A stretch of 59,050 nucleotides of DNA from Marmoricola sp. (GCA_025964795.1 JAOPYC010000017.1:1-59050); one strand, 5' to 3'. Numbered from the stretch's first letter, positions 39,257 through 47,215 are shown. Made by a program: numbers and translations. The notes: a model not told the origin generated them from the sequence alone.

Positions 39257-40632
39257 AGGACCTTGCCCGGGTTGAGGACGTCGTGCGGGTCCAGCGCCGC
39301 CTTGACCGCGCGCTGCATCGCCATCACCTCGGGGGCGAGCTCCTGGGTCAGCCCGGCCCGCTTGAGCAGGCCGATGCCGTGCTCGCCGGTGACGGTGCCG
39401 CCGAGCTCGAGCGCGTCGCCGATGATCTCCTCGAAGGCGGTCTGCGCGCGGTCGCGGGCCGCGGTGTCGTCGGGCGGCACGATCATGAGCGGGTGCAGGT
39501 TGCCGTCGCCGGCGTGGGCGATGTTGGCGATCAGGATGTTGTTGCGCGCGGCGGCCGCCTCGACGCGCGCCAGCATCTCCGGCACCGCCGACTTCGGCAC
39601 ACAGACGTCCTCCGTGAGCACTGCGCCGAGCCGCTCCAGCGCCGGGTAGGCCAGACGCCGCGCCGCGAACAGGGCGTCGGCCTCCTCCTGGTCGGTCGAC
39701 TGCGCGGCCCAGGTGGCACCCGCGCCCTCGAAGCAGGCCAGCATGGCGGCCGCCTCGGCGTCCCCGGCGGCACCGGGCGCGTCGCTGCGACCGAGCAGCA
39801 CGACGTTCGCGTCGACCGAGAGGCCCATGTTCTTCCACTGGTCGACGGCGGCGAGGCAGTGCCGGTCGATCAGCTCGAGGGCCGACGGCACGATCCCGGC
39901 GGCGCCGATGGCCGCCACGGCCTCGCCCGCGGCCACGACGGTGTCGAAGTAGCCGGCCACGGTGCGCTCCGGGTCCCGGGCTCCGCGCAGCCGCACGGTC
40001 ACCTCGGTGACGACGCCGAGCGTCCCCTCCGAGCCGACCATCAGGCCGACCAGGTCGTAGCCCGCGACCCCCTTCGCCGTACGACGACCGAGGCGGACCA
40101 CCTCACCGGTGCCGGTCACCACCTCGAGGGCGAGCACGTAGTCGCGGGTGACGCCGTACTTCACGCAGCACAGTCCCCCCGCGTTGGTCGCGACGTTGCC
40201 GCCGATGGTCGACCACGGCGAGCTCGCCGGGTCGGGGGGATACCAGAGCCCCTCCTCGGCGCAGGCGGCTCGCAGGTGGTCGTTGACGACCCCCGGCTGC
40301 ACGACGGCCAGCCGCTCGGTCGGGTTGATCTCGCGGATCTGGGTCATCTGCTCGGTGGAGAGCAGCACGCACCCCTCGACGGCGTTGGCACCTCCGGAGA
40401 GTCCGGTGCCGGCGCCGCGCGTGACCACCGGCACGCCGTGCCGCAGACAGGCCTGGACGACGCTCTGCACGTCCTGCGTCGTCCGGGCGCGTACGACGAC
40501 CAGCGGCACCCCGTGCGCGGCCCACTCCGCCTCGTCGTGGGCGTAGGAGCCGGTGACCTCCGCATCGGTGACCAGCTGCTCGGGTGCGAGCACCGTGCGG
40601 AGCTCGCCCACCAGCGGGTGCTCGGAGGTCAC
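39253..40632 (-). CDS. FAD-linked 2-hydroxyacid oxidase (GlcD / D-lactate dehydrogenase type)
   Basis: 459 residues: PCMH-type FAD-binding domain (VTRGAGTGLSGGANAVEGC, STIGGNVATNAGGLCCVKYG) and the FAD-oxidase C domain with HAGDGNLHP and GEHGIGLLKR. It oxidises glycolate, D-lactate or a similar 2-hydroxyacid. No GlcE or GlcF is adjacent, so it is a stand-alone enzyme. GTG at 40632 overlaps the thioesterase stop (GTGA); the frame above it is shadow. Confidence 0.92.
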   Translation of the reverse strand: MTSEHPLVGELRTVLAPEQLVTDAEVTGSYAHDEAEWAAHGVPLVVVRARTTQDVQSVVQACLRHGVPVVTRGAGTGLSGGANAVEGCVLLSTEQMTQIREINPTERLAVVQPGVVNDHLRAACAEEGLWYPPDPASSPWSTIGGNVATNAGGLCCVKYGVTRDYVLALEVVTGTGEVVRLGRRTAKGVAGYDLVGLMVGSEGTLGVVTEVTVRLRGARDPERTVAGYFDTVVAAGEAVAAIGAAGIVPSALELIDRHCLAAVDQWKNMGLSVDANVVLLGRSDAPGAAGDAEAAAMLACFEGAGATWAAQSTDQEEADALFAARRLAYPALERLGAVLTEDVCVPKSAVPEMLARVEAAAARNNILIANIAHAGDGNLHPLMIVPPDDTAARDRAQTAFEEIIGDALELGGTVTGEHGIGLLKRAGLTQELAPEVMAMQRAVKAALDPHDVLNPGKVL

Positions 40633-41033
40633 GGTGCCGGCACCCGCGACAGGAAGCGCTCGGACTCGACCACCACGCGGGTCACCTCGCCGGAGCCGAC
40701 CAACCGCGCGCCGTCGCGCGCGGCGACCGTGAACCGCACCAGGCGCCCGTCGACGTGGACCAGGCTGGCAGTGACCCGCAGCGCGGAGCCCACGGCCGAG
40801 GGAGCCGAGTGCTCCAGGGAGACCCGGGTGCCGACGCTGGTCTCGGTGGACCGCAGGACGGGGGCGATCGCCGCGCAGGTCGCGGCCTCGCACCAGGCGA
40901 GCAGGCGCGGAGTGCCGAGCACGGGCAGGCTCCCGGACCCGACCGCCTCGGCGGTGTCCTCCTCGCCGACCGCGCGTTCCAGGGTGGCGCTGAGGCCGAC
41001 CTCGAGGCGTCCGCCCGGGTCCGCGCCGCTCAC
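40629..41033 (-). CDS. FlK-like hotdog thioesterase
   Basis: 134-residue hotdog protein. Thr41, Glu49 (WCEAAT) and His75 (LEHSAP) reproduce the spacing of the Thr42/Glu50/His76 triad of the fluoroacetyl-CoA thioesterase FlK. Such proteins are common in actinobacteria and the natural substrate is usually unknown. It sits between a DUF6882 gene and a GlcD-like oxidase with GTGA overlaps on both sides, so the three are translated together. GTG at 41033. Confidence 0.8.
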   Translation of the reverse strand: MSGADPGGRLEVGLSATLERAVGEEDTAEAVGSGSLPVLGTPRLLAWCEAATCAAIAPVLRSTETSVGTRVSLEHSAPSAVGSALRVTASLVHVDGRLVRFTVAARDGARLVGSGEVTRVVVESERFLSRVPAP

Positions 41034-41518
41034 GGTGCCGACCCGTCGAAGGTGGAGACGCGGCCGCCCGGCTCCTCGATGGTCACCGCGCCGAAGGTGA
41101 GGTAGGTGGCCAGCTGCCCGTCGTAGGGGTGGTAGATCCCCGTGCCCTGCGCGACGGCGAACGCGACCGCCACCAGGTCGCGCACCTGCTCCTCGTCGAC
41201 CTTCAGCGGCGAGGTGCTCAGGGCGGGCACCTCGTGCTCGACGCCGAAGGCCCGGACCTGGCCGGCCAGCACGCTCAGCGAGGGCTGGATGGTCTCGTTG
41301 TCCCAGGCCCAGACGAAGGTGCTCACCTTGCTGTTCCAGGAGCCGAGGACCTGCGCCGGGGCCGAGACCACGTGGTCCTCGAAGGACCAGCGGATGATGC
41401 CGGTCGTCTGGTCGAGGACCCAGCGTTGCGCCGTACCGAGTCCCCAGCGCTCGGCGTGGGCCCGGGTGGTGCGGTCGACCAGGTCGCGGCCCTGCTGCAG
41501 CAGCGTCTCGAGTTCCAT
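41030..41518 (-). CDS. DUF6882-like protein
   Basis: 162 residues, soluble, rich in Trp and acidic residues. It begins MELETLLQQGRDLVDRTTRAH and contains WSFEDHVVSAPAQVLGSW and AFAVAQGTGIYHPYDG. I recall this layout from DUF6882 proteins; function unknown. ATG at 41518. It is first in the GTGA-coupled set with the thioesterase and the oxidase. A strong terminator just upstream separates it from bL37. Confidence 0.75.
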   Translation of the reverse strand: MELETLLQQGRDLVDRTTRAHAERWGLGTAQRWVLDQTTGIIRWSFEDHVVSAPAQVLGSWNSKVSTFVWAWDNETIQPSLSVLAGQVRAFGVEHEVPALSTSPLKVDEEQVRDLVAVAFAVAQGTGIYHPYDGQLATYLTFGAVTIEEPGGRVSTFDGSAP

Positions 41519-41542
41519 GGGTTCATCCGAACACAGAACAGA

Positions 41543-41571
41543 CGAGCCCCGGACCGACGGTCCGGGGCTCG
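41543..41571 (-). terminator. Rho-independent terminator after bL37
   Basis: A perfect 13-base stem, CGAGCCCCGGACC (41543-41555) pairing with 41559-41571 around a three-base loop. On the minus strand it is followed by TCTGTTCTGTGTT. It lies 28 bases after the bL37 stop, insulating it from the DUF6882 operon, which starts 25 bases further on. Confidence 0.85.
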
Positions 41572-41598
41572 AGCAGCTGAGTGGTTCCTGAGCTGGGC

Positions 41599-41673
41599 TC
41601 AGGCGTTGGGGCGCTTGCCGTGGTTCGCTGCCTTCTTCTTGCGCGCGCGGCGCTTGCGGCCTGTCTTGCCCAT
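41599..41673 (-). CDS. Ribosomal mini-protein bL37
   Basis: A 24-residue, extremely basic protein: MGKTGRKRRARK, then KKAANHGKRPNA. It matches, including the C-terminal NHGKRPN, the bL37 protein found in mycobacterial 50S structures. AGGAGG lies five bases before the ATG, and a strong terminator follows. Too short for routine gene callers, but start, ribosome site and terminator all agree. Confidence 0.85.
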   Translation of the reverse strand: MGKTGRKRRARKKKAANHGKRPNA

Positions 41674-41778
41674 GAGGTCCTCCTACGTGATCGCTCCGCG
41701 GAGTCTCCCTCGAAGCCGACGTACATCCTCTCAGGTCGGGCGCGACTCGCGAAATCGACCGATCAGGGGCGAGACGCC

Positions 41779-42072
41779 TTACTCGCCGCGGGAGATCTGG
41801 ATCTGCACCTGGCGGATCGAGAGCTGCACCCGCTGGCGCAGGCCCTCGGGAGCCACCTCGGAGCAGGAGCGGGCCACCAGGGTCTTCACCGTGCGTTCGA
41901 GGTCGTAGCGCGCCAGGCAGGGACCGCACTCGTCGAGGTGGTGCTGGATCTCGGCGCAACCGGCCTGGTCGAGCTCGTTGTCGAGGAAGAAGAAGACCCG
42001 CCCGAGGACCTCGGAGCAGTCGGTGTCTGGGGTGCTGCCCTGCACCGAGGGACCCTGCTGGTCGTGACTCAT
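41779..42072 (-). CDS. rsrA: RsrA/RshA-type redox zinc anti-sigma factor
   Basis: 97 residues that hold SigR until disulfide stress oxidises the zinc cysteines. The ZAS motif is H45-x3-C49-x2-C52 with the upstream ligand Cys19 (C-x25-H), the spacing of S. coelicolor RsrA (Cys11, His37, Cys41, Cys44). Cys39 and Cys70 are additional. The ATG at 42072 overlaps the sigR stop (ATGA). The 105 bases to bL37 contain no visible terminator. Confidence 0.93.
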   Translation of the reverse strand: MSHDQQGPSVQGSTPDTDCSEVLGRVFFFLDNELDQAGCAEIQHHLDECGPCLARYDLERTVKTLVARSCSEVAPEGLRQRVQLSIRQVQIQISRGE

Positions 42073-42737
42073 CGCGAGCCGCCCTTCGTGGTGGGCGCCG
42101 AGCCGCTGGGGAGCAGGTCGTTCTCGCGGACGTAGCCGGTGAGCATCTCGCGCAGCTGGCGGCGTCCGCGGTGGAGGCGAGACATCACGGTGCCGATCGG
42201 CGTCTCCATGATCTCGGCGATCTCCTTGTAGGGGAAACCCTCGACGTCGGCGAGGTAGACGGCGAGGCGGAAGTCCTCCGGCAGTCGCTGCAGGGCGTCC
42301 TTGACGTCGGAGTCCGGAAGGTGCTCCAGCGCCTCCATCTCCGCGGACTTCAGGCCGCTCGAGGAGTGCGACTCCGCACGCGCCAGCTGCCAGTCCTCGA
42401 CGTCCTCGGCCATCGACTGCTGCGGCTGGCGCTGCTTCTTGCGATAGGTGTTGATGAAGGTGTTGGTCAGGATGCGGTAGAGCCACGCCTTCAGGTTCGT
42501 GCCCGGGCGGAACTGGTGGAACGAGCCGTAGGCCTTGGCGAAGGTCTCCTGCACCAGGTCCTCGGCGTCGGCGGGGTTGCGGGTCATCCGCATCGCCGCG
42601 GAGTAGAGCTGGTCGAGGAACGGGAGGGCGTCGCGCTCGAACCGTGCCTGACGGTCGCCCTCGCTCTCGGTGGCGGGATCGATCGTGGTCGGGTCGATGT
42701 CGACGAGGCCCAGGGCCTCGGTGTCGGAGTCACTCAT
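42069..42737 (-). CDS. sigR: ECF sigma factor SigR/SigH (thiol-oxidative stress)
   Basis: 222 residues: region 2 ([50 protein letters not shown]) and region 4 ([41 protein letters not shown]). It drives thioredoxin and other thiol-stress genes. ATG at 42737 preferred. The frame stays open to an ATG at 42803, giving a 22-residue extension like the longer unstable isoform of Streptomyces. A SigR-type promoter lies upstream. Followed by its anti-sigma gene with a four-base overlap. Confidence 0.94.
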   Translation of the reverse strand: MSDSDTEALGLVDIDPTTIDPATESEGDRQARFERDALPFLDQLYSAAMRMTRNPADAEDLVQETFAKAYGSFHQFRPGTNLKAWLYRILTNTFINTYRKKQRQPQQSMAEDVEDWQLARAESHSSSGLKSAEMEALEHLPDSDVKDALQRLPEDFRLAVYLADVEGFPYKEIAEIMETPIGTVMSRLHRGRRQLREMLTGYVRENDLLPSGSAPTTKGGSR

Positions 42738-42835
42738 CGCCCCCCAGACTACCGGGGACTCCACGGACGTGGATCTCTCGAGTGTGGCGAGCAACAGAAT
42801 CATCCCTCCTCGGTCAGCGGCGGATCCTCTGGTTC

Positions 42836-42862
42836 AACACGACCTCAGCCGTTTCGATTCCC
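42836..42862 (-). promoter_or_regulatory. SigR-type promoter in front of sigR
   Basis: Read on the minus strand: GGGAAT (42862-42857), 18-base spacer, GTT (42838-42836), an exact fit to the SigR/SigH consensus GGAAT-N18-GTT. It lies partly inside the end of the hydrolase gene. Transcripts would start around 42828, upstream of both possible sigR start codons, indicating positive autoregulation. Confidence 0.8.
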
Positions 42863-43489
42863 CGCGACCTCGCGGACGACCCATTCCAGCGTCGCCTCCA
42901 GGACGACGGCGAGCGCGTCCTCCTGGCTCAGCGGCGCCGACTTGGGGACCTTCATGGAGTGGTCGGCGGCCGGCACCACGGCCAGGTCGACGTCGTCCGG
43001 GAACTCCTCGGGCGTGCCGAACGGATCGCGCTCCCCCTGGATGACGAGGGTGCGTACCCGGGCCCGCTGGAGCTCCTCGAGCCGGGACTTCTCCGGCTTG
43101 CCGGGGGGATGCAGCGGGAACGAGAGCGCGAGCACGCCGCGGGCCCCGACCTGGCGTGCGATCCGGCACGAGGACCGCGCGCCGGCGCTGCGACCGCCCA
43201 GCACCAGGGGGCTGCGGGTGCGCAGGTTGTCGAGCACGGCGAGGTAGCACTCGTCGATCACCGGCGGCGCCGGCGCGAGCCGCTTCCCGGCCACGCGCCA
43301 CGGCATCTCCACCAGGGTCACCGAGATGTCCTGCTGAGGCAGCGTGCGGGCCAGCCGGACCAGGTCGGGGGCGCCGACTCCCCCGCCGGCGCCGTGGGTC
43401 AGCACCAAGGTGGCGATCGGCCGCTTGGCCCGGCGTACGAGCAGGCGGGCGTCGCCCCTCGGGGTCGGGACCAGGCGCTCGATCGGCAT
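42845..43489 (-). CDS. Alpha/beta hydrolase (dienelactone hydrolase/Tex30-like)
   Basis: 214 residues: oxyanion region THGAGGG (31-37), nucleophile Ser101 in GGRSAGA, and late GERDPFG and ADHSMKV supplying Asp and His. Substrate unknown. ATG at 43489 shares a base with the SRAP stop (TGATG); the frame above it is shadow. The C-terminal codons overlap the SigR promoter of the next gene. Confidence 0.85.
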   Translation of the reverse strand: MPIERLVPTPRGDARLLVRRAKRPIATLVLTHGAGGGVGAPDLVRLARTLPQQDISVTLVEMPWRVAGKRLAPAPPVIDECYLAVLDNLRTRSPLVLGGRSAGARSSCRIARQVGARGVLALSFPLHPPGKPEKSRLEELQRARVRTLVIQGERDPFGTPEEFPDDVDLAVVPAADHSMKVPKSAPLSQEDALAVVLEATLEWVVREVAGNRNG

Positions 43490-44295
43490 CAGCCGACCCT
43501 GTTCCCGGGGGCGCCGTCCGGGGGCGCGTCCGGTGGCAGCTCCTCGGGGGGCACGTGCTCCACAGGCAGGGGCTCGAGGAGCTCCGGGCCGTTGTTCTTC
43601 ACGTTGGAGACCAGCGTCGAGACCGGGAACGCCTCGAGCCGTCCGGGGGCCGCGGGCTCCAGCAGCGCCAGCAGGTCGTCCTGGTCGTGCCGTCGCGGGT
43701 CCAGCCACGCGTCGTAGCGGTCCGGGCTGAGCATCAGCGGCATCCGGTCGTGGATGTGGCCGAGCGAGTCCTCGGCCGAGGTGGTCAGCACCGTGCAGGT
43801 CCAGCGGAACCGGGTCGGGTCCTCCTCGTCCTTGGTGGGGTCGCGCCAGATCTCGTAGAGGCCGGCCATCGCGAGCACCCCGCCGTCGGCGGGGCGGATG
43901 AAGTAGGGCTGCTTGTGCGGCTTGCCGGCCTTCGTGAGCTGCTCGGTGGCGTACCACTCGAAGTAGCCGTCCGCCGGCAGGATGGCGCGGCGCTTCTCGA
44001 AGGCGCGCCGGTAGGCCGGCTTCTCGGCGACGGTCTCCATCCGGGCGTTGATCATCCGGCTGCCCACCGAGGCGTCCTTGGCCCAGAACGGCACCAGTCC
44101 CCAGGTGAGCACCCGCAGCTGGCGTTCGGGGGCCGACTCCTGCTCACCCGAGGGGGGCCGCTCGACGACGGCGTAGACCTCCTTGGTGGGTGCGACGTTG
44201 AAGTCGGGCTCGAGGTGCGGGAGGTCGTGACTGCGGATCTCGAACTCCTCGACGAGGTCCTCGGGCTGTCGGCTCGAGGCGTAGCGACCACACAT
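43489..44295 (-). CDS. SRAP (HMCES/YedK) abasic-site protein
   Basis: 268 residues. It protects single-stranded DNA abasic sites by forming a thiazolidine crosslink through Cys2, exposed after Met removal (MCGRYASS). Other conserved residues: Asn in PDFNVAPT, Glu in GYFEWYA and His in LGHIHDRMPLML. A Pro/Glu-rich tail (about 240-268) is extra. It corresponds to the Rv3226c position next to aroA. Coupled to the hydrolase downstream. Confidence 0.93.
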   Translation of the reverse strand: MCGRYASSRQPEDLVEEFEIRSHDLPHLEPDFNVAPTKEVYAVVERPPSGEQESAPERQLRVLTWGLVPFWAKDASVGSRMINARMETVAEKPAYRRAFEKRRAILPADGYFEWYATEQLTKAGKPHKQPYFIRPADGGVLAMAGLYEIWRDPTKDEEDPTRFRWTCTVLTTSAEDSLGHIHDRMPLMLSPDRYDAWLDPRRHDQDDLLALLEPAAPGRLEAFPVSTLVSNVKNNGPELLEPLPVEHVPPEELPPDAPPDGAPGNRVG

Positions 44296-44354
44296 GTGGC
44301 AAGGCTAGCGACCGGCTTCCCGGGGCCTCGTGGACCGCCGCTGGTCTAGATCGG

Positions 44355-45119
44355 TCAGCTGCGCGCGATCTCGTCGAGAAGGAGGCCGGCACCGTCGTCG
44401 TACGGCGGCAGCCCCTCGATCCAGACCCTCGCCCTCCCAGTACCGAGAGCCTGGTTCTCGACGAGATCGCGCAACAGCCCCACTCGCTGGGCGAGCAGGT
44501 CTTGGCGCCGGGCGAGCACCACGATCCTTCCGGGCCCGGCCTGGCAGATCGTCTCGTCGCCCGGGAAGGCGGTGCGGGCGCTCTCGGCCATCCGAACGAG
44601 GCTCATCGTCGACTCGAAGGCCCCTGCCCACACCGTCTCCTCGACGGGGACGGGCAGGTCGAGGACCACCAGCGCGTGGCTGGTGGCCGACGACTCCCTC
44701 CGCCCGTGCTCCCCCTGCTCGGCCGCGCGATAGACCTCGGAGAGCCTGGCCCGCAGGTGAGCGAGGCTGGCCAGGCCGGTCAGCGGGTCCTCGCACGAGA
44801 GCTGGTGGAGGTAGCCGAGCGTCTCCTCGCTCCACGCCACACCCAACGCGCGCACAGCCCGGTAGTCGGGCTCCCCTCCCAGAACGCGTGCGTAGGCGGA
44901 CCGCAGCCCGTCCAGTGCCTCACCCAGGTCGGCACCGTCACGGGCCATCTCGCGGCCCACCATCGCGCACGCGGCGCTTGCGTCACGTCCAGCGGCCAGG
45001 CGCTCGTCGACGGCCTCGAAACGGGCAGACAGCAGGGTCTGACCGCGCGATGCCGCCGGGGCGTCCGGGACCACCTCGGCTGGTGCGCCCTTGCGGCTGT
45101 GTGTCGCAAAGATGCCCAT
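44355..45119 (-). CDS. Degenerate GGDEF-domain protein
   Basis: 254 residues. An N-terminal helical part (about 30-105) precedes a diguanylate-cyclase-like domain opening with CEDPLTGLASLAHLRARL (DPLTGL signature). The active-site GGDEF is replaced by an AGPGR-like stretch (ICQAGPGRIVVLARR), and the substrate Asp of strand 1 is followed by PVPVEE rather than FKxxND. It therefore cannot be an active cyclase of the usual type; c-di-GMP or GTP sensing, or protein binding, is possible. ATG at 45119 with GGAGAG upstream; earlier starts at 45131 and 45167. Divergent from the sigma-fusion gene. Confidence 0.75.
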   Translation of the reverse strand: MGIFATHSRKGAPAEVVPDAPAASRGQTLLSARFEAVDERLAAGRDASAACAMVGREMARDGADLGEALDGLRSAYARVLGGEPDYRAVRALGVAWSEETLGYLHQLSCEDPLTGLASLAHLRARLSEVYRAAEQGEHGRRESSATSHALVVLDLPVPVEETVWAGAFESTMSLVRMAESARTAFPGDETICQAGPGRIVVLARRQDLLAQRVGLLRDLVENQALGTGRARVWIEGLPPYDDGAGLLLDEIARS

Positions 45120-45256
45120 ACCACTCTCCATCCTTTTTGTAGGCCACCCCCCTCGTGATGGCCTCACAATGAACTAACGGGGATCGAACCCACCCATGAC
45201 GCGAAAAAGCCCATAAACTCATTCCGCGCATATCACCCCACCCAGAAGGCCACCCC

Positions 45257-47215
45257 ATGAGCCAGCTCGACGTCCAGGCTCCGGACCTCACCGACCCGGA
45301 GCTGATCTCCCGGGTCCGCGGGGGCGACGTGGCGGCGTACGGCACGCTCTTCTCCCGGCACGTCGAGGCGGCCACCCGCCTGGCGCGGGTGCTCATCGGC
45401 GGCTCCGACGCCGACGACCTGGTCTCCGAGGCCTTCGTCAAGGTGCTCAACGTCCTCCTCGCCGGCGGCGGACCCGACATCGCCTTCCGGGCCTACCTGC
45501 TGACCGCCGTACGCCGGCTGCACATCGACAAGGTGCGCAGCAACCAGCGCCTGACCACCACCGACGACCTGACAGCCTTCGACCCCGGGGTGCCGTTCAC
45601 GGACACGGCGGTGGCCGGCTTCGAGGGTGGCGCCGCGGCGAAGGCCTTCGCCTCGCTGCCCGAGCGCTGGCAGATGGTGCTGTGGCACCTCGAGGTCGAG
45701 AACCAGAAGCCCGCGGACATCGCCCCGCTCCTGGGACTGACGGCCAACTCGGTCTCGGCCCTCGCCTACCGCGCCCGGGAGGGCCTGCGCCAGGCGTTCT
45801 TGACCATGCACGCCGGCGACCTGGTCAGCGACGACTGCAAGGAGACCAACGGCCTGCTCGGCGGCTACGTGCGCGGAGCGCTCTCGCGCCGCGACGCCCA
45901 CAAGGTCGACGAGCACCTCGTGCACTGCCGGCGCTGCACCGCGGTCTACCTCGAGCTGAGCGAGGTCAACTCCTCCCTCGCCGGCATCATCGGGCCGGTG
46001 CTGCTGGGTGGTGCGGCGGCCGGTTACCTCGGGAGCGGTGTCGCGACCGGCGCCGGCGTGGGCCTGGTGGCGCTGCTCGGCCGGGCCAGGGATGTCGTCG
46101 TCAGTCACGTGGTGGCCACGGCAGCGACGACGGCCGTGGTCGGGATCGCCGGGATCACCGCCATCACCGCGATCCACCGAGGGACCGCCAAGGACGTCAC
46201 CTCGGCCGACGGTCCCTCGCAGAGTCGCATCGGACCCAGCTCGCGGTCGGACGCCTCCGGGTCCGGCGGCACCAGCGACAACGGCTCCAGCAGCGACCAC
46301 GGGGCCCCGACCACGGACCCGGGCCTGAACACGGCGATCGACCTGGGTGCGGGACTGCCCGCCACGGCGGACGGCACGGCGTCCTCCCCCGAGAGCGCCG
46401 GCACCACGGACGGCGAGAACGGGTCGCTGGCGTCCCCGACGCCCGACCCAGGCACCAGCACGGACGCCGGCGCGGGCGCCGGGGACACCGGAACGGGCGG
46501 CACGCCGGGAACCGGTGGCTCGACCACCACCCCGACGACGCCTGCCAAGCCCACCAAGCCTGCGAAACCCACCAAACCTGCGAAACCCGCGAAACCGACC
46601 AAGCCCGCGAAACCCGCGAAGCCGACCAAGCCCGCGAAACCCGCGAAGCCGGCCAAGCCGTCCAAGCCGCCGGAGCCGTCCAAGCCGACTCCGTCCAAGC
46701 CGACTCCGTCCGAGCCGGAGCCGTCCAAGCCGACTCCGTCCAAGCCGACTCCGTCCAAGCCGACTCCGTCCAAGCCGACTCCGCCCAAGCCCACCCCACC
46801 GAAGCCGGTGGAACCGACGAAGCCCAGCGCTGACGTCGCCGTACGCGTCTCCCGTGTGCAGGACCGCGACGGCCGCGTCACGGTCCGGGTCCAGGTGACC
46901 GGGGTGCCCTCGGGTGAGCAGGTGCGACTCACCGCTGCCACCAGCGACGGCGACCTGCACGCGCGCCGGGGTGCCTGCCGCCCCTCCGGCAGCGGGTTCG
47001 CGTGCGCGGCCTCACGCTTCAGCAGCGCCTTCCTCTTCGACTGGCACGGCAAGTCCGACGCCACGCTGACGTTCTCGGTCACCACGCCCGACGGCTACAC
47101 CGACAGCGCGTCCGGCAACAACCGCTCCACGGTGCAGGCCAGCGGCCACGCCGACGGGAACGGCAACGGCAACGGGCGCGGCAACGGGCGCGGCAACGGG
47201 CGCGGCCGAGGCTGA
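45257..47215 (+). CDS. ECF sigma factor fused to zinc anti-sigma, membrane and surface domains
   Basis: 652 residues in one chain: sigma region 2 (about 20-95), region 4 (about 130-185), a zinc-finger anti-sigma-like domain (C194-x25-H220-x3-C224-x2-C227), two hydrophobic stretches (about 242-275 and 285-307), a Gly/Ser/Thr linker, a Lys-Pro repeat stalk (430-523), a beta-rich CARDB-like domain with Cys574 and Cys583 (525-628), and a Gly-Asn-Arg tail. Families ECF52/53 of actinobacteria show comparable sigma-ZAS-membrane-extracellular designs. It is probably a membrane-tethered sigma factor released by signal or proteolysis; whether one or two helices span the membrane decides the side of the C-terminus. 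ATG at 45257 with AGAAGG upstream. The 137-base divergent region is comparatively AT-rich, with no promoter I can name. Confidence 0.88.
   Translation: MSQLDVQAPDLTDPELISRVRGGDVAAYGTLFSRHVEAATRLARVLIGGSDADDLVSEAFVKVLNVLLAGGGPDIAFRAYLLTAVRRLHIDKVRSNQRLTTTDDLTAFDPGVPFTDTAVAGFEGGAAAKAFASLPERWQMVLWHLEVENQKPADIAPLLGLTANSVSALAYRAREGLRQAFLTMHAGDLVSDDCKETNGLLGGYVRGALSRRDAHKVDEHLVHCRRCTAVYLELSEVNSSLAGIIGPVLLGGAAAGYLGSGVATGAGVGLVALLGRARDVVVSHVVATAATTAVVGIAGITAITAIHRGTAKDVTSADGPSQSRIGPSSRSDASGSGGTSDNGSSSDHGAPTTDPGLNTAIDLGAGLPATADGTASSPESAGTTDGENGSLASPTPDPGTSTDAGAGAGDTGTGGTPGTGGSTTTPTTPAKPTKPAKPTKPAKPAKPTKPAKPAKPTKPAKPAKPAKPSKPPEPSKPTPSKPTPSEPEPSKPTPSKPTPSKPTPSKPTPPKPTPPKPVEPTKPSADVAVRVSRVQDRDGRVTVRVQVTGVPSGEQVRLTAATSDGDLHARRGACRPSGSGFACAASRFSSAFLFDWHGKSDATLTFSVTTPDGYTDSASGNNRSTVQASGHADGNGNGNGRGNGRGNGRGRG
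46544..46825 (+). repeat. Lys-Pro tandem repeat in the sigma-fusion gene
   Basis: In-frame repeats encode KPTKPAKP blocks (9-base units such as AAGCCCGCG arranged in 27-base groups) followed by 15-base units AAGCCGACTCCGTCC encoding KPTPS. The segment is basic and proline-rich, suited to crossing a cell wall as an extended stalk. Copy number can change without frameshift. Confidence 0.85.

Noticed and set aside
42737..42803. Annotating the longer SigR as the main product
   Set aside because: The ATG at 42803 has a ribosome site only one base away, and homology begins after 42737; kept as a possible isoform in findings.
46197..46960. Repetitive minus-strand frames opposite the Lys-Pro repeat
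   Set aside because: They are reverse readings of the 9- and 15-base coding repeats; the plus-strand frame continues from a clear sigma-factor domain.
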